A DNA stretch of 18,398 nucleotides from Dimargaris cristalligena (lineage: Eukaryota; Kickxellomycota; Dimargaritomycetes; Dimargaritales; Dimargaritaceae), in the NCBI GenBank assembly GCA_027576995.1, contig JANBQC010000568.1, positions 1 to 18,398 of the forward strand, written 5' to 3'. Under the pieces are notes generated by a model. That model did not search any database and was not told the DNA's origin. It worked only from the letters and a program-made list of their open reading frames with translations. This document shows positions 7,588 to 16,700 of this stretch, piece after piece; position 1 is the stretch's first letter; each line of letters starts with the position of its first letter. Made by a program: the position numbers and the translations under genes.

Positions 7588-8637
7588 TTAAATAGTAACC
7601 ACGCGAGGGCGGCACTTGGGGCTGTCGGTGTGGGTGGGGGCAGGGGACGACTCCGAAGTGGTTGCGGGAGGGGCCACATCAGTGTTGTCCACGGGGGTGG
7701 TCTCAGAAGCGGCCGGAGGCGACACGGTGTCGTTGTAAGCCGGGGTGGAGGTGGCAGCAGGAGGGGTCACATCGGTGTTGGAAACGGGGGTGGTTTCAGT
7801 AGCAGCGGGAGGGGCCACATCGGTGTTAGCAACCGAGGTGGTTCCAGTGGCAGCGGGGGGGGCGACCTCGGAACTAGAGGACGAACCGGCGGGGGTGGTA
7901 GGGACGGGGGTGTCACTGGGGGTAGAGCTAGCGGTGGCAGTAGGGGTGGCCACTGGGGTAGAGGCGGGAGCACCTCCGCTGGACACGCCGTTGGCGGTCA
8001 GAGTCAACTGCGGGCGATCGGTGTACAAGTCCAGGCGGGGATCGGCACCGTGTTCGAATTGGCCAATGATGACGGGGGGGCCATTGACGGGATAATTGGC
8101 GAAAACCGTGGGGGGGCCCACAATGGAACCACCGGCGACACCTTCGATGGAAATATCGATACAGTTCATGTAGAACTCGCGGTTGCCCTCGGCGTTAATC
8201 CAGGTCCAGGCCAAGGTGGCTTTGGGGAGAGTAGGGGCATTGGCGGGGATGACCGCGGACAAGGAAAGGCCTTCGGTATCCACCAGGCACGTCATCGTCT
8301 TAGTGCGAATGGAAACGAAGTCCTTGTCGTTGATGGAAATGGACACTTCACAGTGTCCACCCTTATGCGGGGCATTGTATTCCATCTCCAGTTTCACGGT
8401 CTCCCCGGCCTTGAAGGTGGCTACGGTCTGGCCCTTGGGGTAACGGCAAAGGGGCATGCTGGCGACACCGAAAGAGGCGATAGGAGAGGCGCTATCGTAG
8501 TCGGGGGCACCGGTCTTGCCCTGGCATTCGGGCTTGGGACTACCGCGAATACAGTGGCTGGTGATGTATTCGTGGGCATTGACCATGGAGCTGGCCATGG
8601 CCAGGGAGGCAATCGTGATGAGGGATTTGAACTGCAT
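7588..8637 (-). CDS. LPMO2: secreted AA11-like LPMO with long Pro/Thr-rich repeat tail
   Basis: This gene encodes 349 residues. The signal peptide is 1-21 (ending M-V-N-A) and the mature protein begins His22-Glu-Tyr. The copper brace is His22 and His91 (A-P-H-K-G-G-H-C) with Tyr156 (N-R-E-F-Y-M-N-C). The catalytic domain runs to about residue 217. Residues 218-349 are a Ser/Thr/Pro/Ala-rich, probably O-glycosylated, tail with about five 16-residue repeats (258-334) and a final K-C-R-P-R-V-V-T-I. No carbohydrate-binding module or hydrophobic GPI-anchor tail is visible, so the tail may keep the enzyme in or near the wall, or act as a spacer. The expected role is copper-dependent oxidative cleavage of chitin or a related polysaccharide. 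An upstream frame of X2 runs divergently. Confidence 0.92.
   Translation of the reverse strand: MQFKSLITIASLAMASSMVNAHEYITSHCIRGSPKPECQGKTGAPDYDSASPIASFGVASMPLCRYPKGQTVATFKAGETVKLEMEYNAPHKGGHCEVSISINDKDFVSIRTKTMTCLVDTEGLSLSAVIPANAPTLPKATLAWTWINAEGNREFYMNCIDISIEGVAGGSIVGPPTVFANYPVNGPPVIIGQFEHGADPRLDLYTDRPQLTLTANGVSSGGAPASTPVATPTATASSTPSDTPVPTTPAGSSSSSEVAPPAATGTTSVANTDVAPPAATETTPVSNTDVTPPAATSTPAYNDTVSPPAASETTPVDNTDVAPPATTSESSPAPTHTDSPKCRPRVVTI
7636..7866 (-). repeat. 48-bp coding minisatellite in the LPMO2 tail
   Basis: About five copies of a 48-base unit encode variants of V-A-P-P-A-A-T-x-T-T-P-V-x-N-T-D. The third copy is one codon shorter. The unit stays in frame and varies mainly in Thr/Ser/Ala positions, as in expandable wall-protein linkers. 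Confidence 0.8.
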
Positions 8638-9365
8638 GATTATAGCAGAAAATCGGATAGATGGCGTGGTGAATTACGGGTGGGAATTGGTTCAGGGAAA
8701 TGAACTATGGAGAATTACCTGTGGATATATATCCGAGATAGAAATCACAAACAAATTATGTTGAGGACGTAGAACAAAAGAATTCAAACCAGCTGCCGGA
8801 GTGGAATGAAAACCGTAGAAATAACTGAGTAGTTATAAGATGATGTAGATAAGCTTAGAATCCCAAAATCGTTATAACCAGTATAACGAATGTAATAGAG
8901 GGGGGATGTAAATTATAAATTGAAAGCTTGGTTGAGAAGGATACGACTAGGAATGAAGACCCAAACAGTTAAGAAATACTGGTTAGTAGAATTTGACTAG
9001 TGGTGAACTGTAGAAATTAGCACTAAGCCAGCTGTAAGAACTGATATATGAGTAGATTAGGTTCGTACAACGAATAATGTTAGTAAGAATCAGAGTAGGA
9101 ATACGATGTCCAAAAAGCACAGCTTCAGGATATCAATATGGAGGAGGGTGGAGGATTGGAAAGATTGTTACTAAAAAATTAATTGTAGTAGAAACTGATG
9201 GACGACGAAACTAGCGTTGAATATTAGCCACCGAAACACAACAGGGTAAATATAGGAATATGGGGTTGAAAAGTAAGTGAAGGAACAGACCAGATGCTAC
9301 GCTTCAGTGGATGTGGAATACAGAACAGTATATTAAAGAATCGTTGGAGGGGGCGACCCCGAGGG
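8638..9365. promoter_or_regulatory. Shared divergent intergenic region between LPMO2 and X2
   Basis: No gene is present. This is the second copy of the region at 736-1484. The conserved blocks lie at 8946-8970, 9088-9127 and 9279-9305. Spacing to the LPMO start is kept within about 20 bases of copy 1. Confidence 0.5.
8726..8732 (-). promoter_or_regulatory. Candidate TATA box of LPMO2
   Basis: TATATAT lies about 90 bases upstream of the LPMO2 ATG, a plausible distance for a fungal TATA element with a short 5' UTR. The aligned position in LPMO1 is degenerate. Confidence 0.4.
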
Positions 9366-9374
9366 TATTTATAA
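9366..9374 (+). promoter_or_regulatory. TATTTATAA, putative TATA box of X2
   Basis: The sequence is the same as at 1485-1493, with the first shared ATG 70 bases downstream at 9436. Confidence 0.4.
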
Positions 9375-9413
9375 CCATTTCCTCCCCACTAATATAGATT
9401 CTAACAGCCATTT

Positions 9414-11290
9414 GATGCATTAGAGGCGACGGCGAATGGGTATGTCTCTGGCCTGGCCTATCAATTCATATTTGAGGGATATATCACGCTGTTGCGTCCC
9501 TCATTCCGCCACCACCCCAAGGCCTGAAAATCATGCCCGTGACGTGGATCGCATTGACCACATTCACGGTTCTGTATCTACAGAAAAAATGGAAGAAAAG
9601 CTAGAGGGATTTGAGTCTCCCGACACTCTTTTTCGCTTCCGCCTAGCGCTATATTCGACACATTAAGGTAAGATTTCCCTGGTGAAGATTCGACTATTCA
9701 ACTCACCCTATCCGCCACGCTCCCACCCTCATACCATGTCGAACCCTTGGGCATCTTTGATGAATGTGAGACTGACCCATTCAACGCCTTGAGCCATTGG
9801 ATGCCACCCATGGCCGATGTTCGCTTGGAGCTTGGAGTTCGGAGGCAGGAGGCCAAACCTAGTCCCCCAAGTGGGACAACCAGTTGCTGAGAAGGTGAAG
9901 GGGATCGTCTTTAGGATCATCCCCGCAATGGCTGCTAGTCTGAAGCGCCAACCCACCGAATTAATGAGTAAACGCTTCAGGTCCAATGGCTACCCCTGAT
10001 GTGGCCCATCACTACCGCATATGGTTAGGCGAGTCAAAATTCAACTATATTGCGGATGGACCAATGGTACACTGAGAGCGGGTAAATAAACAGTGGCTTA
10101 CAATTAATAATCCTGGATAGGGAAGGAGGCATTATCGGCATATCTCTCCTCCGAGGATGTTTCCCAGTGAAACCGTATTAGGTGCGGGGTTTATTCGCAC
10201 CAAAATGCCAACCGGTGGATTGGCACCACGACACTCCTTGGCTTATCAACTATGGCGAATGTAATAACATTACCAGTGTTGTTGTTCTCGTTTGAGAGTA
10301 GTGGATGTTTAAGCACCGATGTGTATAGTGCAATGAAGAATGCGATTTCGAATCCTTCCTAGAATAATAGTCATCAATATTAACATGTCTATAGTAAACG
10401 GGTATATTCACTATTATTGGAAGCTATTGAGCTAGCGAATACGACATGGCGTTCTCTTATCTTTCCCCGCAACCCGTACCTAATTTGGACGAAGCTCCCT
10501 GAGAGTCCGTTGTATTTTCGCGCCAATCCGTAAAACACATTAAAGGGGCAAATGAATCCCTCTAGGCGCACTTTTCTCTGAAGCCCACTATTTGGCAACT
10601 GTTTGGCCAACCTGATTGAGCGGCCATAGGTTACGCCCATAGCTGTACCGTACAGAAGTGACAATAGGGTAAATCCTACCGATTCCCCATAGTCCACTAT
10701 TTCCTATTGATTAATATTAAAAAGTGGTTGGGGAAGGAGGGGGGCGATGGAGGTTTGTCAGTTCACCAGAGACCCAGCCCCCTACATCAGCATGGGTGGC
10801 TCACATACAATTTTATTAAATGAACTAGAATACGCACCGAAAAGGGCACCGTTGGATACCCGGCCTAGATAAACTTACCAGGACAGTTGTGTCGGCCATA
10901 AAGAACGTAGTTACACTATTAAACGAAGCCCAAACTGCTGTTATAAGAGCGACGGCGGCAAAAAACTGACCAACAGGCCCTTGCCTCTCACACCCGAAGC
11001 ATGCCCCAAATAGCGGAGCATGGCCAGTCCCCCTTTACCCCCCTGCTTCGATTAGACCTACGGTAGTTCGACAAAAACAACACAGAGTATCTTCTTGGTG
11101 AGAAAACGGGCCAACCACGATCCGCCGCAGACTGAGTTGCGATGCTTCCTTGAGGTCTTCCCAATCAAAAAATGGTCCTGAAGGGGGGGGGGCGGAATGT
11201 ATGATGTGAAGCGGTAGTTGGTTTAGCCCATGTGCCGAGTTACCATCGGTATCCATTTACTATTAAGCCAACATAGGCATTTACTCTGTC
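9414..11290 (+). pseudogene. X2: decayed plus-strand gene, paralogue of X1
   Basis: Conserved segments in order are 9414 (D-A-L-E-A-T-A-N-G-Y), about 9675-9850 (D-F-P-G-E-D-S, T-L-P-P, E-P-L-G-I-F-D, F-N-A-L), 9939 (S-E-A...L-P-L...P-I-T), 10216-10362 (48 codons and TAG), 10393 (S-K-R-V-Y-S-L-L-L-E, then R-N-P-Y-L-I-W) and about 10865-10950 (P-G-L-D-K-L-T-R...L-L-N-E-A-Q-T-A-V). Longer surviving frames include 9436-9666 (76 codons from the ATG shared with X1). Stops such as 9516 and indels show it no longer encodes one protein, unless introns remove some of them: AAG|GTAAG occurs at 9665-9672 as in X1. The minus-strand open frames here (10389-10697 and others) are in wobble-to-wobble phase with the plus frame in places and are weaker candidates. 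Function unknown. Confidence 0.5.
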
Positions 11291-12142
11291 CTTCTCATTA
11301 TGGAGGGAAATTTCCATCCGAAACCGCTGGATACGCACAACTAGAATACACTGTGTCAGTCCGCCAATCATTTGAGCCCTATTGGACAAGTACCTCAGTG
11401 GCAAATATCTCTGACGCTCTTGCTCATTATTGGGCGCTTTCCCCCTGCTTTCTCTCACATTATTTGGCAAAGGGCTAATATATAACTATGATCCTTATCT
11501 TGAGACACTGGGCTTGGCCAACTTAGGAAGCGAAGCCTAGGTCCATCTTATCATTTCCGGAAGCTGTATTCATGTTGTATGTTGCCCTGAGGAATAAGCA
11601 CCATTGTATATACCAGAATACTGGTGGTGAATATTTCACACGGTCATTGTGCATTTAGGGCACATATGTTAAACCGCCAGAAGCCCATCCCTGTTTCAAT
11701 GTTTGCCCCCGAAAAACAACCAAGCTGGTGGAGACCTTTGATAGTCTGAATGGCACAACAATGGCCCGCATCCTCGAGAAAGATACATGATGCCTCAAAC
11801 TTGTTTCAAGAACATTGGCGTGAACCAAATCTGGTGTGGCTACCAGAGTGGAGGCGGTGCCTCTGGTATTTAGTGGCAGGGAATTTTGCGGGGACACACC
11901 CTCCGGTTATCTATCGGTGTTGCTGGTTTGTAGCCACTTCTCCCTCAACAGTAATGCCCATATTACGGCCCCGAATTTTAAAGGAGATACCCATTTATAT
12001 ATATATCATATTTATAACGAGGTATTCTTGATTAGGTGATTTAGTCATTAAACATCAGGGATATGATGGTATCGGCAAAAGCAAAAGGTCGTCAGTATAA
12101 TAGATATTGGTATATATAAGAAAAATGGACCGGGAAATCACC
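11291..12142 (+). other. Possible 3' continuation of X2, then intergenic
   Basis: Two plus-strand frames look protein-like: 11230-11478 (82 codons, with S-E-T-A-G-Y-A-Q-L and an aromatic-rich end) and 11750-12031 (93 codons, with several W and Y residues). The first shares E-T-A-G-Y with sequence near 3650 beyond X1. They may be the C-terminal part of X2 in shifted frames. A second open frame at 11836-12039 overlaps, so the reading is uncertain. No family is recognised. Confidence 0.25.
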
Positions 12143-12176
12143 ATCTTGAAGTTCACTTTGCACCTGAACTCAAGAT
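12143..12176. terminator. Stem-loop between convergent X2 and LPMO3
   Basis: ATCTTGAAGTTCA (12143-12155) pairs with TGAACTCAAGAT (12165-12176), giving a 12-bp stem with one bulged A and a 9-base loop. It lies 30-63 bases downstream of the LPMO3 stop, so it would be in its 3' UTR, and faces the end of X2. It could act in 3'-end formation or mRNA stability; this is inferred. Confidence 0.45.
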
Positions 12177-12205
12177 AGAAGTCTGATCAAGGCCACCAGG
12201 GCCAA

Positions 12206-13156
12206 TCAATGCTGACGGCGGTGTTGGTGCTGGTACTGGTGTTGGTGATGATTGCGGGGATTCGAAGTGAACGTGGCAGTCGAAGTGGAAGTGGCCATAA
12301 GGTGAGGGCGGGTAGTCGTGGGGGTCGGCTTAGGAGTCACCGTGTCCTTAGTCTTGCTGGTCGTGGAGGCCGGAGTCGCGGTGCTGGAGGCAATCGGAGT
12401 TGTAGCTGTAGTAGTCGGGGGTGGGGTGGTGACGGCGGTTGTTTTGGTAGTCGCGGAGGTAGTAGTGATGGGAATGGCAACCGGGGGTGAGCCACCACTA
12501 GCAATACCATTGGCGGTCAAGGTTACCTGCGGACGGTTATTGTACAGATCCAGACGGGGGTCGGCACCGTACTCGAATTCACCTATCATGACAGGGGGGC
12601 CATTGACAGGGTAGTTGGCCAGCACAATGAATGGACCCACAATGGAACCACCGGCCACCCCTTCAATAGCAATATCGATACAGTTCATGTAGAACTCCCG
12701 GTTGCCCTCAGCGTTAATCCAAGTCCAGGCCAGCGTGGCCTTGGCGAGAGTTGGGGCACTCTGGGGGATCACCGCCTTAAGATTCAGACCATCAGCATCC
12801 ACCATACACTTCGTAAGTATAGTACGGATGGAAACGAAGTCCTTATCATTGAGGGAAATGGACACTTCGCAATGGCCACCCTTGTGCGGGGCTCCATTGT
12901 TCATCTTTAGCGTAACGGTTTCACCCGCCTTGAAAGTGGACACGGTTTGGCCCTTGGGGTAGCGGCAGAGGGGCATGCTGGCAACGCCGAACGAGGCAAT
13001 AGGGGAGGCACTGTCGTAGTCGGGGGCACCGGTCTTACCCTGGCAGGCACTCTCGGGGCTGCCGCGAATGCAGGGGCTGGTGACGTATTCGTGGGCATTA
13101 GTCATGGAGCCAGCCAGGACCAGAGAAGCGATGGATATCAGTGCCTTGAACTGCAT
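12206..13156 (-). CDS. LPMO3: secreted AA11-like LPMO with Thr-rich tail and His/Gln-rich end
   Basis: This gene encodes 316 residues from the ATG at 13156, chosen because it gives M-Q-F-K and a signal peptide (1-21, ending M-T-N-A) like the other copies, with A at -3. An in-frame ATG at 13309 would add 51 residues not found in the paralogues. The mature start is His22-Glu-Tyr, the second brace histidine is His91 (A-P-H-K-G-G-H-C), and the axial Tyr156 lies in N-R-E-F-Y-M-N-C. The catalytic domain ends near 217. Residues 218-301 are Thr/Pro/Ser-rich. Residues 302-316 are unusual, with six His and five Gln in fifteen. Another frame over the same bases stays Thr/Ser- or Pro-rich, so a small indel near a CCCC run may have created this end. 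The role is that of LPMO2. Confidence 0.9.
   Translation of the reverse strand: MQFKALISIASLVLAGSMTNAHEYVTSPCIRGSPESACQGKTGAPDYDSASPIASFGVASMPLCRYPKGQTVSTFKAGETVTLKMNNGAPHKGGHCEVSISLNDKDFVSIRTILTKCMVDADGLNLKAVIPQSAPTLAKATLAWTWINAEGNREFYMNCIDIAIEGVAGGSIVGPFIVLANYPVNGPPVMIGEFEYGADPRLDLYNNRPQVTLTANGIASGGSPPVAIPITTTSATTKTTAVTTPPPTTTATTPIASSTATPASTTSKTKDTVTPKPTPTTTRPHLMATSTSTATFTSNPRNHHQHQYQHQHRRQH
12209..12253 (-). repeat. CAN-rich low-complexity tract encoding the His/Gln-rich LPMO3 C-terminus
   Basis: The gene strand here is a string of CAC/CAA/CAG-like triplets with ACC in the next frame. Slippage-prone composition makes a frame change between copies or strains likely. Confidence 0.6.
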
Positions 13157-14500
13157 TTTGGATAGCCGGGCAATAATAGGGAAGTGGTAGAGGGAACTAA
13201 GTAAAAATGATTGGCTGAGGATTAGGTGAGATAACAATGAGAAGACTCCGAAAAAGCCGTGAAAGGACTCGAAGTTTTCAAATGGTTGAAAATTGATAAT
13301 TATAGGCAATTAAGCAAATGACCAGCTTCCAAATTTGCTGATGATTCGTAAGATTTGAGAATGCGATGTTAAAGCTATAGAGTATCGATGTAGCCTATAC
13401 TTGTGATGCTGGGTAGTAATGAGTAGTGATTATAATATATTAATTAAGTGATGTAGGCCAGGTGCTACTAGTTTGGTGAGTACGAATGGTGTTAGATAAT
13501 ATGTAAAAAGGCGGGGAAGTTGTCGCATTTAATACCTCCAAGTTATCCGCTCTATCAGGCTCTCTTAGTAAGGAGTACGATATTATGTTTCAAATGGCGC
13601 AAAAAGAAGGTATGGTTTCTGAATGAATATAGGCATGCCTGTGAGGGCAAAGGATTCGTGTGGGGGTACTGTGTCAATTCATTCGCCACAAATCCTCTCA
13701 GAAACATCTGATTTATGATAGATGGAATACTAGCGGTCCATTTTAGGAGCGGTACCCATGCTTAATTTGACGAAAGGAGAATATGAAGGGGGGTTAAGGA
13801 GAAATACTGCTCGGGTTTAACGATATACTAAAGGTACAATTTCTCCAAAATTCTGCTATCTAGGCTATGGACTCGTCTCGAATTGGCCTACCAAGGATTG
13901 CTCCCCATCCACTTAGCCTGCAAAATAGGAAATGTAGCTTCAATTATTACAAAAGGTTCTTGAAATTTGATATCTGGCTTTTTTTTTGAACATCGGCCTC
14001 ATTGGGAATGAATGGGACAATCATTAGTGAGGCTGAGCGGTTGGGCCATAAAGTCACACGGCTGTCTCGGCTAGCCAAAACAAGGGCTCTTGGTTTTGAT
14101 CATTTGGATTAAACAACTGGTAAAGTGACCCGCTTAGTGTCTCTTCGACGGATACCGTTGCCTTGTCTACATTAGTGCTCCACCACAGATTAGAATCATA
14201 CTAATAAGAGCCGGGTCGATGATCGGCGTCGTTATCGCCTATTCGAGATGTATCAAAAGTGAATTGGAATGAAGGAACATTTTTGAGTCTATCAATATTC
14301 ATAGTGAAAGCTAGGGGGGGTGGTGGGGATTAGTTAGATCTGACAACAACTAAAGGTGGCAGAGGATTAGCCAGGCTGCATGACGAAGAATCCGTAGAAT
14401 GAGGCAGGAACTACTGGCTAAAAATGAATCCTACTCCTATTTCCCATACACTTACCATTTAAACTATTATGCAGCTGGGCTGATTCTTACCCAGGTCTTT
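13157..14500. other. Intergenic region upstream of LPMO3
   Basis: No gene is supported. It is not obviously the same sequence as the regions upstream of LPMO1 and LPMO2, except for a weak match at about 13567-13585 (GGAGTACGATAT against GGAATACGATAT in the 1193-1232 block) at a similar distance from the ATG. A TATA-like TATAATTA (minus strand) lies at about 13297-13305. An open frame of 63 codons at 13520-13711 shows no recognisable features. A T run lies at 13980. Confidence 0.35.
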
Positions 14501-16700
14501 CTAGACAGCCATGTAATCAAAAGCTGAGTATAAGCTATTCATTCGCCTCATTCAATATTACGTGTACCGAGGCTGGATAAGAGGAGAGTACCCGTTAAAC
14601 TTTATACGGCAAATTTAATGCCCCGTCCAATGAATTCTATACGTCCTAGTACATGGCCTTACTATTGTTGAATGGGCATGTTTTGCTGTCATATAGAGAG
14701 AACCCAGGAAGGTCGCCCGAAAAAAGGCGGCCATTACTCCAGCGGTGTATCACAGTAATCCCCCCCCTAGTCGATTACCAGCCAGTGGTTGGTAATGTGG
14801 CAATCTTTTTTCGAGCAAATGCTTCCTTGTTGAGCTCCGCTGCCTATACCGAAATACCCAGCGTTATGTTAATAATTCACCGGCATCTGAGGTATTTCCA
14901 TAAGTGTTGCTCGAAAAGGATCGTGGTTAGTTTTGACATTCTCCAACATCATAAAACCACCATACAAATACATTCGGGTACTGACTAGACGATATTGTCA
15001 CTTTTTTTCGTATTCGAATTGTAAGTGTAGTTGGTACTAGTAGAACCACATCACATGTAGCTTGACTATGGGCGATTTTATCAGCTGTACTGTTTGATTA
15101 TTTATGTACGGGCGACATGCGTATCGCACTCCGTCAGGTCATCCATTTCTTGAGTGTTGATTATATTACCATATGGGAGTCCTGGCAACAGTAAAATGTT
15201 TTCAACTATTGGAATATACTAAAGCATTCGTTAATTAAAGCAGGCAGGCAGGCCAATGTTAGGGAGTTCATCAAAAAAAAATCCGGGAAGTCTTTTGGCT
15301 ACAAACACCACTTGTACACTAGGATCGACCAATCTTTAGCGGCCACTCCCCCCCCCCAGTTGATGCCAATGGTGACGAATCATTCGCTCTTCGGGATGGG
15401 TATAGGTGAGTTTGAATTCCATGCCCGGTTGTTACTGGTCCTTCATTAGCCCGGTCCATAATGCCATTGAAGCTAGCCGTGATCCGCCCAAGATTCTGCT
15501 CCATATGAGCAGTGTAGAATCCTTTGCATGGTGAATCATGGTGAACGAACAGAGGCGGGTCCACTGCAAGACTGTACTGTACCATACCGACCTCGGCTGA
15601 CTTTACAACTCCCTCCACCACTGTATCAAGATTATTTCCCCATGCATGGAATATACCCCTACCCCATGTAATATGATGATTTTCGGGACATCTGTATTGC
15701 GGTATTCATATTTGGTTAGCAAAATGAGTACATCCTTCGTCAGAAGGTCAAAGAGTATCCGCAATGGCAGCTCACTGTGGGCGCATTACATGGCTAAACT
15801 ATTGGCCCCCATCCGCGAAAAAACAATATATTGAAATGTCCATTTATGGCCTCTACTTGGTTGATGAGCACCATACCCTATCCCCCCTACCCCTTACAAA
15901 TGCAACAAGAAGAGGAGAAAGATATTTGGTACCGAGAAATGCCCGCGACAGGCTATCATTCCAACCAATAATCAACAACACGCACACTAGCCCTTTCATT
16001 GGTCTCGGTGGTGAACAGAAGGGCAATCAAGCTGATTACCCAAATTAAAGTTGAAATAAGCCATGTCCACAAGTCTGCAATGTACTGAGTGCTAAAGGTG
16101 AATGGGTAGAGGTTTAATGGATAAGGTGTTGGTTTACCCGAGTACCGGCTACAATGGTCCAGTCATATAGAATGCCACCACCGGGCGAGGCGGGCTACAC
16201 TACTATAGGACGAAGGGAGCACCCCACCAATGAAACCGCTCAACTCGCCCCCCACCTATGTCCGCCTCCACCTGGTAAATGGCAAACAGTAGCCGCCCTA
16301 GTCAACAGGTAGATAGCCAGGGAATATATAACGAGTGGATATAACACAAATTCAACCCTCTAAGTTTCGATTAAATGGTTAATAATTGACTCTTTTAGAA
16401 ATCTCCGCTTTAGAGTCCCATCCCGCCCAACTCAATATTTGATTATTGGCATTTCTTCCCTGCTCGGAAAACCAGTTACTCCATAGACCTAACCGTTACT
16501 AGAGAATCGCGGAATATTCTGACAACAAGGGTGCGTATTACCTACCCTAGCTGATCGCTGAGGGTTAGCGTCGGAGCCCATACTTTATGAGGACTGGATC
16601 GACCTAACTTTGCACTTCCTTTGTCCTAAATAGGCAGTATAGGTTAATGAGGCTCAACCGTGTAAAGGTACGAGTAAGATAACTATCCAAATAATTTAAT
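14500..16700 (+). pseudogene. X3: diverged third copy of the X gene, broken
   Basis: Several peptide patterns of X1/X2 recur in the same order and strand: L-F-I-R-L near 14530; I-T-V-I-P-P...D-Y-Q-P from 14749 (inside an open frame of 111 codons, 14653-14988); L-P-P-P-L-Y near 15610; L-T-N-A-T-R-R...P-R-N at 15893 and G-G-E-Q-K-G-N at 16004 (both inside a 94-codon frame, 15764-16048); and V-N-E-A-Q at 16643. The spacing is longer than in X1/X2 by roughly 450 bases before 15600 and 260 bases between 16050 and 16640, as if insertions had occurred. Each match is weak alone; the order is the main support. Limits are approximate and function is unknown. Confidence 0.35.
16101..16164 (+). other. 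tRNA-like Pol III A-box and B-box pair
   Basis: TTTAATGGATAAGGTGTTGG (16112-16131) resembles the D-arm and A-box of an arginine-type tRNA, and GGTCCAGTC (16156-16164) resembles a B-box, at a spacing usual for tRNA-derived elements. Acceptor and T stems do not pair well, so this is not an intact tRNA gene. It may be a decayed tRNA or the head of a SINE, and lies where X3 seems to carry extra sequence. Confidence 0.2.

Noticed and set aside
7630..8703. 357-codon plus-strand open frame across LPMO2 (Gly/Arg/Ser-rich)
   Set aside because: It is antisense to a clearly conserved enzyme. The open frame follows from the GC-ending codon bias and repeat tail of LPMO2. Similar shadows occur over LPMO1 and LPMO3.
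10389..10697. 102-codon minus-strand frame with a G-F-T-x-x-x-L-L-Y-G pattern resembling a Ty3/gypsy integrase end
   Set aside because: The matching region in X1 does not keep this frame, while the plus-strand frame (S-K-R...L-L-L-E...I-E-L-A-N) is kept in both copies with synonymous changes.
13157..13309. 51-residue N-terminal extension of LPMO3
   Set aside because: The paralogues start at M-Q-F-K with the signal peptide. An upstream extension would bury the signal and has no counterpart.
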